Part shown: piece by piece, positions 47,806-58,276 of the stretch
Position numbering within the stretch: the first letter of the stretch is position 1
How the letters are laid out: each line of letters opens with the position of its first letter
From: Argentina anserina
Taxonomy: Eukaryota > Streptophyta > Magnoliopsida > Rosales > Rosaceae
Length of the DNA stretch: 64,000 bases
NCBI RefSeq assembly: GCF_933775445.1
Contig: NC_065876.1
Coordinates: forward strand, 9,548,001-9,612,000
Direction: 5' to 3'
Program-made: the position numbers and the translations under genes
The notes under the pieces: model-generated
What the model was told of the DNA's origin: nothing
Databases searched by the model: none
The model's input: the letters and a program-made list of their open reading frames with translations, nothing else

Positions 47806-50702
47806 TAGGCCTCATCATTTAACCTGCGGACCCGAAAAGCCCGCTGAGGCCCGCAAGTCCGACGGGTTTTTACCCGGCCCGGCCCGTGAGGCCCAGCCTG
47901 CCTAAAGCCCGCAAGACCCGACCCGTAAAAGCCCGCCAAATAATAAAATATTATACATACATATTTTATTAGGTTTAGAATAAAACTATTGCATTATGAA
48001 GCAACTATATTAAGGAAACTTCTTGGGATCGATCGACACCAGTAGATATGATCGGTATATATATTTACTAACCCTGTAAAAATTTCATCCAATTCGGAAC
48101 TCGTTTGACCGTCGGAATTTCCGGTAAACCGAAAACAACACTAATATGTCATAAGGGAAGACCCATTACCAAAATGCGAACACCAAAAGTCGTTTGCATA
48201 TCTAACATCACCTAATTTTTATCACCGAATGTGTGTGGTCGCACCAAAGAAACCAATTTGGCAAAGCCCCGGTCAGTGAGGATTTTAATATGTCAAAACG
48301 TTTTTTTCTTTGTTGACCGTAGGTACGGACGGTCAAACAATATCCAAAACTGACGAAATTTTTACGGGTTCCCTAAATATATATACCGATCACATCTACT
48401 GGTGTCGATCGACCATATTTCGAACTAGAGTTATTGATTGCCGAAGCGTCTACTAATGTATCATAAACTTTATATTAGGTTTATATTAAAACTAACGCAT
48501 TATGAAGCGACTATATGAAATAAACTTATCGGGATCGATCGACAACAGCCGATGTGATTGGTATATATATTTAGTGACCCTGTAAAAATTTCATCCAATT
48601 CGGACTTCGTTTGACCGTCGGAATTTTTGGTAAATCGAAAACACCACTATTATGCCCTAAGGGATGACCTATTACAAATATGCGAATGCTGAAAGCCGTT
48701 TACATATATGAAATCACCTAATTTTTTTTACCTATCATTCGCGGTCGAACTGAATCAATCTATTTGGCAAAGCCCCGGTCAATGAGGTTTAAATATGTCA
48801 AAACGCCTCTTTTTTAGTTAATCGTTGGTACGAACGGTCAAACCATGTCCAAAATGGATAAAAAATTTACGGGTTCCCTAAATATATATACCAATCACAT
48901 ATTTTGAATTGGAGTTGTCGATCGCCGAAGTGTCTACTAATGTATTATAACCTTATATTAGGTTTATAATAAAACTATCACATTATGAAACGACTATATG
49001 AAGGAAACTTCTCGAAATCGATCGGCACCATCCGATGTGATCAATATATATATTTAATGATGATTTTAAAATTTCATCCAATTCGGACCTCATTTAACCG
49101 TCGGAACTTTCGGTAAACCAAAAATAATACGAATATGCCCTAAGGAGGGACCAATTACCAAGATGCGAATGTGGAAATTTGTTTACATATTTAAAATCAC
49201 CTTATTTTTGTTATCTATCGTGCGCGGTCGAACTGAATAAATCTACTTGGCAAAGCCCCGGTCAATGAGGTTTAAATATGTCAAAACGCCTATTTTTTAG
49301 TTGACCGTTGGTACGAACGGTCAAACCATGTCCAAAACGGATGAAATTTTTACGAGTTCCCTAAATATATATACTGATCACATCTATTTGTGTCGATCGA
49401 CCATATTTTGAATTGGAGTTGTCGATCGCCGAAGTGTCCACTAATGTATTATAACCTTATATTAGGTTTATAATAAAATTATCGCATTATGAAGCGACCA
49501 TATGAATGAAACTTCTATAAATCAATCGACACCATCCGATGTGATCAATATATATATTTAATGATCATTTTAAAATTTCATCCAATTCGGACCTCGTTTA
49601 ACCGTCGAAAATTCCGGTAAACAAAAAACAACACTAATATGCCCTAAGGGGAGACCAATTACCAAGATGCGAATGTGGAAATTTGTTTACATATTTAAAA
49701 TCACCTAATTTTTTTTACCTATCGTGCGCGGTCGAACTGAAGAAATCTATTTGGCAAAGCCCCGGTCAATGAGGTTTAAATATGTCAAAACGCCTCTTTT
49801 TTAGTTCACTGTTGGTACGAACGGTCAAACCATGTCCAAAACGGACGAGATTTTTACGGGTTCCCTAAATATATATACTGAACACATCTACTCGTGTCGA
49901 TCGACCATTATTTGAATTGGAGTTGTCGATCGCCGAAGTGTCCACTAATGTATTATAACCTTTATATTTGGTTTATAATAAAACTATCACATTATGAAGC
50001 GAATATATGAAGAAAAATTCTCGGAATCGATCGACACCATCCGATGTCATCAATATATATATTAATGAACATTTTAAAATTTCATCCAATTCGGACCTCG
50101 TTTAACCGTCGAAATTTCCGGTAAACCAAAAACAACACTAATATGCCCTAAGGGGGGACCAATTATCAAGATGCGAATGTGGAAATTTGTTTACATATTT
50201 GAAATCACCTAATTTTTTTCACCGATCGTGCGTTGTCGCAACGAGAAAACCATTTGGCAAAGCCCCGGTCAATGAGATTTTATTATGTGAAAGAGCCTGT
50301 TTTTTTTGTTGACCAAAATTTCCGACGGTTAAACGAAGTCCGAATTGGATGAAATTTTTACACGATCTCTAAATATATATATCGATCACATCTATTGGTG
50401 TCGATCGACAATATTTCGAAAATTTATTTGTGACTTTTTGTTTTAGAATGTTTTCTAATAATTCTTTTATTGTTTCAAACCCTTAAATTAGAGTATTATA
50501 TTGTTTTTCTAATACAAGCCCGTAAGACCCGGCCCGTAAAAGCCCGGCCCGCAAAACCCCGCCTTAAGTGGGCGGGCTTGGATCTTCGTATTTTTGAAAA
50601 TACCCGGCCCGGCCCGGCCTGCCACTTATTTAAATTTATGAAGGCCCGGGCCCGTCACTCATGGGCTGGGCTAGGCCGAGCCTGGCCCGTTGACGATCCC
50701 TA
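47806..50702. mobile_element. hAT-like element C, 2.9 kb
   Basis: The ends read TAGGCCTCATCA and, from the right inward, TAGGGATCGTCA. Subterminal regions are packed with GGCCCG/CCCGGC motifs on both sides. An 8-base duplication ACCACTAT / ACCACTGT (47798-47805 and 50703-50710) flanks it, the hAT signature, and it splits the minisatellite cleanly. There is no transposase. The interior (47,967-50,420) is a tandem array of about 500-base units. Confidence 0.75.
47967..50420. repeat. Tandem array of five ~500-bp hairpin units
   Basis: Units begin with TATTAGGTTT or TATTTGGTTT at 47,967, 48,473, 48,956, 49,460 and 49,965, giving lengths of 506, 483, 504, 505 and about 455. Each unit is also an imperfect inverted repeat. 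ATCGATCGACACC...GATCGGTATATATATTTA near its start pairs with TAAATATATATACCGATC...GGTGTCGATCGA near its end, and the GTTTGACCGTCGG segment pairs with a GACGGTCAAAC segment inside. Unit 2 lost about 20 bases of its right arm (CTACTGGTGTCGATCGACC region). The central motif GGCAAAGCCCCGGTCA is conserved in all five. No coding frame persists. Confidence 0.85.
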
Positions 50703-51120
50703 ACCACTGTCACACACATTCCCTTGTCACAACCCCTGTCACAACTGTTGTCACACTCACTGTCACACTACCTATCACAGTCGCTATCACACTTACTGTC
50801 ACACTTGCTATCACAGTACCACAGATGATGTCACATCCACTGTCACACCTCCTATCACAATACATATCACACCCGTTTTCACACTACCTATCACACATGT
50901 TGTCACACATATCACATCCACTGTCACACCTGCTATCACACCCATTATCACATATGCCGTCACACTACCTATCACAGCCGCTATCACACTACCTATCACA
51001 GATGATGTCACAATTGCTGTCACATCCGCTGTTACACTACCTATCACAGATGTTGTCACAGATCCTGTCATAGATCTTGTCACAGCTGCTGTCACACTAC
51101 CTATCACAGCATCGGTCACA
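50703..51120. repeat. 12-bp minisatellite in element B, main portion
   Basis: More than thirty repeats of the type TGTCACACYACCTATCACA, unit 12 bases, same orientation as 47,648-47,805. The open frame 50,690-51,073 encodes Leu-Ser-His-x repeats as a by-product. It directly precedes the captured KCS fragment. Confidence 0.85.
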
Positions 51121-51489
51121 ACACAAAATTTCGTTCACATAGGAGAAACTCGAAAATGTACGAAAAAGATTTTTATAGGTCAGTCTACGATGACTGCTTT
51201 GTTCACATATGAGAATCTACAGTTCCAGAAAATGATCCTTGAGAGATCTGACCTTGGTGATTCAACATATCATCCAGAGGTTGTACTCAACATTCCTCCA
51301 AATCCCTCAATGAAAGAAGCTGAGGCACTGATGTATGATGCCATTGACGAGCTTTTTCCCAGGACCTCTGTCAAGCCCAAGGACATTGGAATCTTGATTG
51401 TCAACTACCGTTTGTTCAACCCAACTCCATCTCTTTCTGCCATGCTTATGAACCATTACCAGCTTCGAGGGAACATAGTCAGTTACAAT

Positions 51490-54199
51490 TGTCACGACCC
51501 CAAAATTTCGAGTATGAAACTCAATTTCGAAGTCATGAAAAACTCTAAAACAATCTCAATAAATCGAAATTATTTTAATGTCACAGCGAATCATTACTGA
51601 GTTCATAGTTCAACTCAATCAAATTGATTATTACAAACCAAATTTATAATTCAACATTATATCAAATGGAAATGTAAAAATCCTCTCAAATCCTCACCAC
51701 TAACAGTAGAAAGAAATCTTCGACGTCTTCAGAGTAGTTCGTCAATTCTGCTAATCCACACCTACAGAACTATCCCATACACCATCGAATAGGTGCACCG
51801 GGATTATAAAAACAAACCCGGTAAGTTTTGCAGCTCGTATGAGTAAAATAACAATACAACTTGTGTATAAATACAAAATAAACATATTGAAAACATATAA
51901 TTATAAATGTACTCCTGAGTCATTGGACGGCCCATCTGGTTGTCCAATAATATCTGAAAATATGAGTGCTCATGAGAAATAGGGCAACCCCTCTGTTTAC
52001 CCAAATACATTTATAATACGGGTACTCGTGAGTGCTGGTACAGCTCTGTTACCCCTCATGAAGTACGCCGTCAGACATTGGGCAACCTCTCGCTACCCAA
52101 TATCCAAAAGAAAAATACTGAAAACATTTAATTATAAATGTACTCATGAGTCATTGAACGGCCCATATGGATATTCAATAATATATGAAAATATAAGTGC
52201 TCATGAGAAATAGGGCAATCCCTATGTTTACCCAATTACATTTATAATACGGGTACTCATGAGACCCAAGTACTCATCAGTTACCCCTCATACAGTACAC
52301 CGCCGGCCATTGGGCAACCCATCTACCACCCAAAAATCCCAAAAATATGAGTACTCATAAGCTGTCAACCCAACTGTTACCCCTCATGCAGTACACTGGC
52401 AGATAGACTAGAGCTCTAACTGTATCGTAACTTTCGCCCGACCAAGGCTAGGTTCCGACATGCCAACACGTCCGAAGACAGAAAAACATGTCCGAAGACA
52501 AAAAAAAAACACGTCTGAAGACAGATCCACATACCACAAAAAGAAAAACGTTTTAACAACTCAAGTTAAAACCACGTACAAACAATCATCACATGATATT
52601 GTACAAATCAAATCGACATGCTCAAATAAATAATCATCAACGCTAAAATGAACTCATTCACAAACGTAATTTATGACAGTATATAATATAGCAAATCATA
52701 TATATGTACCTATTTTACCAATATACACATACACAATCCACTATATCTTATACATATCATAGTTCATTCTTTTTAATTAAGCGTAATCATGAATCTCCGC
52801 AAGGGTAGATTCGTCACTGTGAGATTTTACTCACCTTATAATTCCGAGCGTAAATTCCACGATTCCGAAAGTGAATTCTTTACTTGATTATCGATCACCT
52901 AGAATAGATAAGAAGTGAATTTAGAAGCGTTACGTAAAACCTTAAATGCCGAAACAGTAATAATGTTTTAATGTGAAGCAATTTCTGGTTTTTACGAAAT
53001 AATTGTTCACGTAATTACTATTCACGTATTACTGTATAAATACATATTAATTACGTATTCATGTATGAGTATATATTGTTTACGTATTTCTGTACATACA
53101 AACTATTTACGTATTTATGTACCTCCATGTACTATTCAATTGTAAATACTGTCTCAGTAAACAATAATTACTGATTTATCCTTCAGAAATTACTTTACAA
53201 TTACTGTACGTAATTTACATTTACATTTACTATACGTGAAATAAATTCACATTTACTGTACGTAAATTAGTTTTCACTTTCACCGTACGTAAAAATAAAT
53301 TTTACAAAATTTACTATTTGAAATCATTGTTCACGCGCCGCTCCACCATCTCCGACCAAATCCAACCAAAACATCAAGCAACCAACATGAAAAATGAAGA
53401 CTGGGATGAGGCGATCGTAACCTTACCTTCAGCTTGCCCAGAATCGGCTGGAGACCGCCGCAATGTCTCGGGTTTGAGGGGAGGAGGTCAACGTCGTCGC
53501 TGCTCGATTCGAGTCTCACCGTGGGTCGAATCGCGTTGAGGAGTAGGAGGGAGAGCTCGTCGTTGTGGCTCATAGCTCCTGCGATGCCGGCGACGTCGGA
53601 ATTGACAGACCCGAGGTTCAGCTTTGTCGGCGTTGCTCGATCTCCGCCTGGGGTGCGTCGCTGTCACCACCGGTCGATGCGTCGTGCCCGTGCGGTCCCA
53701 ATGATACAAGCGGTGTCGAGCACAGAGGCCGGTGGAGGAAAATCGCCGGCGAGGGAAGTGAGGGTTGGGGAGAGAGAGCGATCAGGAAGAGAGAGAGAGG
53801 AGAGAGAGAAAGCAGAAAGGCTGCGGGATGCGGTTTCCAATTTTGGAAACTAGGGAGTTTTAAACATCTCCTTTTATACAATTTCCAAAATCGGAAACCA
53901 ACTTCCGTTGAAATTAACTTTTACATACGACGTCCGATTTGAACGCGTAACGTGTCCACGAACTCGTATCGACGAGCTCTACAATTTTCGTGAAGGAAGT
54001 TTTCACAAACGAACGACGGAGTAAAAGTCGATTGTTGCATCGCGAAAATGTAACGTTTTCCTAATTAAAAATTCCGATAACGGTTCCGTTTCGATTTTTA
54101 CAACATCGCACAGCGAAACAAACACATTTTAATCACTTTTACAAACTTATCGAATTCTAAAAATTCTATTATTGGTTTCTGAAAAATCGGGTTATTACA
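51490..54199 (+). mobile_element. Solo LTR (Ty3/gypsy-like), 2.7 kb
   Basis: Starts TGTCACGACCCCAAAATTTC and ends GGTTATTACA, with a perfect 5-base duplication ACAAT (51485-51489 and 54200-54204) inside the KCS fragment. No polyprotein and no second LTR are present, so it is a solo LTR left by recombination. The TGTCACGACCCC start is common in long gypsy-type plant LTRs. A related, truncated copy lies at 30.0-31.6 kb. A GC-rich block (53,330-53,840) gives open frames on both strands that are not recognised proteins. Confidence 0.8.
51895..52370 (+). repeat. Tandem duplication (~235-bp period) inside the solo LTR
   Basis: AATTATAAATGTACTCNTGAGTCATTG followed by GGCCCAT, GTGCTCATGAGAAATAGGGC and ATTTATAATACGGGTACTC occurs from about 51,900 and again from about 52,131. 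A partial third copy (TTACCCCTCATRCAGTACRC, GGGCAACCC) follows. (No run quoted here is exact for all copies.). Confidence 0.7.
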
Positions 54200-54474
54200 A
54201 CAATCTAGGTGGAATGAGATGCAGTGCAGGGCTCATCTCAATTGATCTCGCTCAAAAACTTCTTCAGATGCAACCTAACTCTTATGCACTGGTTATCAAC
54301 ACCTTCTCAGTTGTTTTAGGCGGAGAGAAAGCTGTAGTGGCATTCTTGTAAATATTTCTAACTTTAGTGGCAACGCTATAAGAGATTTAGGAATATGATT
54401 TTTTTTCTAATTTTGAAATCTTACCTAACTTTTGTCTAATTTCATGTATAGAATGACTTTTTTATAAGAAGCCC

Positions 54475-55250
54475 TTTTTTTTAAACGACATTTTTTCATG
54501 AGTTGTTGCATTGATGCGCTGAGAATATAAATATATGCTAGTTATCCCATATGTGAAATTGTGGTAAGTATATATATTGCCACTCTTGAGCAATTCATTT
54601 GGGTTCAGTCATTTCAGTGGAGCTTGATCTCTATTCAATTGAACTCGACCTGAACGTACAATAATATTGTACATGAGTATGAAGGGCTTGTTGTACGGCT
54701 TGATACGACTCAATTACGCCTCGAACAATAATTTTGGAGATATGTCTATTAGGTACATGCATGTTTACATCCGAGAAGTCAAAGAAGACTATACTGGTCA
54801 GTCGGTCACACATAATATTTTGAATTTTTCGATATATTTATACCTAATATTGTCAATATTATGTAGCGTCATTAGTTCATTACTCATTACAATGCAACCT
54901 GCAGCTCATCAACATTCAAAAGTGATTGGGCTAGTGTGTATATTGTACTGGGCCAAGTCTAACATTTGATATTCAACTTTTCAGAATTATTCGTCTGGCC
55001 TCTGGATCCTAACAAGAATAGTAGGCACAATCAAACGTGGTAATTGATGTGCAAATAGGATTTGGAAACCCCAAGAAAATATTTTTTTTTGTTAAACTGG
55101 GACCTAATAGTGGCAAATAGCCTCTTTAGACCGAGATATCAAAAAAAAAAAAATAGAGGGATCCAAAAATAAACCCCTAAAAAAACAGTCATGCAAAACA
55201 ACTAACGAATGTGAAATTTTGGTAGACCTAAATGGTCACTATTATATTGT
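54475..55250. repeat. Right arm of the inverted duplication
   Basis: This is the reverse complement of the left arm pieces 45,976-46,260 and 38,808-39,317, with neither the Copia nor the fold-back element. The outer part (minus strand) carries the 3' end of the same LINE: QYNSDHLGLPKFHIR followed by a stop (55,205-55,249), its 3'UTR and poly(A) (complement at 55,082-55,090). At 55,250 the similarity to the left locus stops abruptly in the middle of the LINE frame. Confidence 0.85.
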
Positions 55251-57700
55251 TCTCTATTATTACATAATTAATATTAGGACAATAAAAGAATTTAGTTGAT
55301 TTAATTTTTTCTTCTTAAAAAAGTAAAAGAAAATATTTTATTATACATTAATAAATTAATAAATTATTAATTAATTGATAAATTAATATATTATTAATTT
55401 ATTGATATATTAATATTTTATTAAAATAATAAATTTTCTCATTTTCGAGCTTATTAATCTATATAACTTTTCGCAAAGACGGATGTCAATTACGGCGTGC
55501 CCAGCAACTGCTAGGAGAAAAGAAAAAGAATCTAGGCTATATACAAAAATTCGCTGGGTGGAAAAAGAAAATTGTACAATCTTATGAATCTATTACCGAA
55601 GCCCAACCTATACTCCCATAATTAACAAAATGATCTAACAAGGCAGACGTCATGTTTGACTCTTCCTCTTCACAATTTGGGTAAACGTGCATGGTTTCTA
55701 TCCTATTATTTATAAGAAACACTTGTCCTTCATAATTAACCTATTGTTGCTAGGTATCGAAAAAAATTATCTCTTGGGTTCTTAAGGTACACATTTGTTG
55801 GGCTGTTGCTCTCTTTCTATTTCACTGTGCAACAATATTGTTCTTTCAGTTGTTCCATCACTTGAGTCACTTCTTTGCACATGAAAAACGAATGAAAAAG
55901 AGACTGATGTAAGAAAAATTCAAAGTATAGCATTCTTATTTCACTATAGAATTTATAAAAACTAGGAGAAACATAATGGAAGATGGAAGAGTTTTAGGTT
56001 TGAAGCATCTAACATTGGTTGAAATATTGACTTAGAGATAGTGATTAATAATTTCAAGTTTATTAGAGAGTGTAGAGCTCAAGTCACATAATGTTTTATG
56101 TAACGGTTGAATAAATCTTTTTTATTTGCAATTCTTACATCTCTTTCAAATTATTGACTTTTTTACCTTATTAAGAGTTTTCATTAATGTTGATGATTTT
56201 TTTTCCTGCTCACTTAACTTTCGGACCTTAGATCCGCCGGTGACTTTTACTGTAGGTCATTAGAGTTTGAGCTCGATCTACCATGACTGCCAAATTCAGT
56301 TTACTTGGTCAATCTATAAATGTGGCACGACAAATGATTATAGTCGGTAGTTCAAATTCAGGTATACTAATTCATTTAATCGATGAGCTTCTGGTAGAAC
56401 ATCTTAACTCCGGATTGCTCTATCCTGGACGTTGGGAAATGCCTTTTTTTCCTTCAAGATGTGAACAGAGTGTAGGGCACAAGCGCCTTATATTGGGATT
56501 CTACTTGATACCCTTATCTTTGTATGAAGCCCCACATAATCCCTCAAACCATTACTTGGTTCCTCATCATCAAACCTTAAGTCCTTAACTACTTTATGGG
56601 ACAAAACTAAACTTGCTAATTATTCTTATTCTGGTATTGTTCTTTAAAAATGACCTCCGAAAAATCTTTCCTTTTGAAAGAAGGACGTACAGTTCACATT
56701 TGCAAGAGCCAAAATATATGAACAACGATCGAGTGCGCTTCAATTAAAGGGCTTTGAGAGAAAGCAACAGACATGGCAACCTGGCCTTTCAATATCATCC
56801 AAAGAAAGAAAGGGAGAAACACAAGGGGGTTTTAGTTATGCAAGATCCAATTAGATTGATTTTCTCAGGTCTTTTCTTTTCTTAAAAAACGTTCTTAGCT
56901 GCGCGGTTATAATCGATCACGAGAATGATTAAATGTTTGACTCCTGAATTCGGAATTCCTGTTCTTATAATTCGTTGCCCCACCAGTTTCATCCCTTAAT
57001 TTGCCATACATTCGATGCCCCAATCTTATAAATATTTCACTCCTGAACGAGACTCGAACTAATATATACATGTTTCTGCTGGAACCCTGATGATTTGTCA
57101 CAGATCAACTCTAGAAACATGATTTACATAGAATCGAGGTAGTGAATGGATGCATGCGAGGCTTTGATTAAAACTAGATCACAATTTCATGCAACAAGAG
57201 CATTTTCCTCATCCAAATTAAGCAAGAAGAATTCTTTGTAAGATACACTTTTTCAATTATAGCCTTATGTTCCATGCTTGCTTCTACAGTACGTTCTACT
57301 TGGAATGCATTGTCCTCATCTAAAGAAATTAGAATCCCTGTAATTTATGTGCAGATAGAGAGACAGTACGTTGATTTTGTTGTTGAACCTTACGGAAAAA
57401 CAAATTTACAAGATGATAATAATTCCTTACTCCATTATCTTGCCCTTTATTTGTTCTCATTTCTTAATCTTTTTTGGTATTATTATTTTGATGGGGACAT
57501 ATAAACCAGAATGCAATCATATTCTCTGCTGCGGTTAACATCAGCTAGCATTATTTCAATCTGCTCTTCATCCCAGCTAACAATGAAGACTCCTAAAAAG
57601 AACCACAGTCTTCCAGAAATATTCTTCTTTTTCTAAACACATGAAAATGGTAATAATTAGCCGTGAAGCTTTCAGAAAAACACAGTACACAAAGCCACTA
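55251..57700. other. Intergenic, no gene seen
   Basis: AT-rich, with a TTAATAAATTAAT-type low-complexity stretch at about 55,330-55,440. Short frames (for example 56,283-56,588) resemble no known protein. Confidence 0.45.
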
Positions 57701-57968
57701 TGTGCATGTGTTTCTGTGTCCAACAGTTGACTTATGAAGTCAATTTTCATATCAAATAATGCTATTTTATGTGGAGAATCATAATTATATTAGTCGATGG
57801 GTTGATTAATTACTTTGAAACCAAAACTCCAATCAAGTCTAGAAATTAATTGATTATCTATTGGCGGCCGTGATTCACGGACGTGAGTAATTGGTTGATA
57901 GTTAGGCTATATATAGAATTAATCGGTGTATGAATATAGCAAGCAATACCAAGCAATATAATTCAACT

Positions 57969-57980
57969 TGGTATCAGAGT
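57969..57980 (+). other. tRNA-iMet primer-binding site
   Basis: TGGTATCAGAGT is the standard plant retrotransposon primer-binding sequence complementary to the 3' end of initiator tRNA-Met. It fixes the 5' LTR boundary just upstream. Confidence 0.85.
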
Positions 57981-58255
57981 CAATTTTTTCTTCTTGCTAT
58001 GTTTTTTTCTGGGGTTTTTCTCCTCTCTTTTTTCGGCCGGTCACCGCCCTCTGCTCACCGCTGCCTCATCATGTCCGGCTCCATCACCGCTGCCCACCGG
58101 CGCTCCTCAACGTCGCCGTCCATCCTCCCTGCCCCCTCCCCCCCGACGTCGCCGACCGCTCCTCCGGCGCTGCTGCTCTCCGACGCCGCTCGACCTGAAG
58201 TCGCCGTCCTCTCCGCACTCAACCCGACGTCGCCGTTCCTCCGCCGCTGCTGCTG

Positions 58256-58276
58256 CCCCCCCCCCCCCCCCCCCCC
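58256..58276 (+). repeat. Poly-C tract (21 bases) in the Copia leader
   Basis: An uninterrupted run of 21 C residues in a GC-rich, CCG/CGC-repeat leader between the primer-binding site and Gag. Such tracts can form i-motif or, on the other strand, G-quadruplex structures and are prone to length error in sequencing. Confidence 0.85.

Larger units (their letters stand above)
51190..54351 (+). pseudogene. Captured 3-ketoacyl-CoA synthase (KCS) fragment, split by a solo LTR
   Basis: The left piece 51,190-51,489 reads FQKMILERSDLGDSTY, then EAEALMYDAIDELFPRTSVK and PKDIGILIVNYRLFNPTPSL, typical of plant KCS enzymes that elongate very-long-chain fatty acids. The right piece 54,205-54,351 continues [20 protein letters not shown], including the catalytic Cys, then leaves the family ([13 protein letters not shown], stop). 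Removing the LTR and one ACAAT rejoins the two pieces in frame, giving about 148 codons. The N-terminal membrane segments and the C-terminal catalytic His/Asn region were never captured, so it could not be an active enzyme. The invariant NCSLFNPTPS appears as NYRLFNPTPS and GGMGCSAG as GGMRCSAG, showing relaxed constraint. Confidence 0.88.
47153..54474. mobile_element. Mutator-like element B carrying a captured KCS fragment (Pack-MULE), 7.3 kb with nested insertions
   Basis: The left end GGGCAAATTATAAAAAGGTA matches the right end of element A nearly base for base for several hundred bases, including CGGCCATAACTTTCCCGTCC and the CGATCGATGG-like block near 47,500. The right end read inward, GGGCTTCTTATAAAAAAGTC, resembles the left end of A. 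Flanking 9-mers TGTTTTTTA and TTTTTTTTA match at 8 of 9 positions but are low complexity. Removing the nested hAT-like element (2,897 bases) and solo LTR (2,710 bases) leaves about 1.7 kb: terminal repeats, the 12-bp minisatellite and a 3-ketoacyl-CoA synthase (KCS) gene fragment. No transposase is encoded. Confidence 0.75.

Noticed and set aside
50690..51073. Open frame of Leu-Ser-His-x repeats (also 47,705 and 21,914 regions)
   Set aside because: A by-product of a 12-bp repeat, whose period is divisible by three; no start context, no family, and variants are as free at codon positions 1 and 2 as at 3.
50703..51120. Possible CRISPR-like array
   Set aside because: Repeats are 12 bp, degenerate and adjacent with no unique spacers; the genome is eukaryotic.
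53318..53942. Overlapping frames on both strands of the GC-rich block
   Set aside because: Located inside the solo LTR; open on several frames at once as expected from GC-rich sequence; no domain seen.
38808..55250. The whole interval as one giant Mutator element with 0.78-kb terminal inverted repeats
   Set aside because: The arms contain a LINE 3' end plus poly(A), and on the left the LINE continues outward past 38,808. No convincing target duplication was found at the outer limits. An inverted duplication explains this better.
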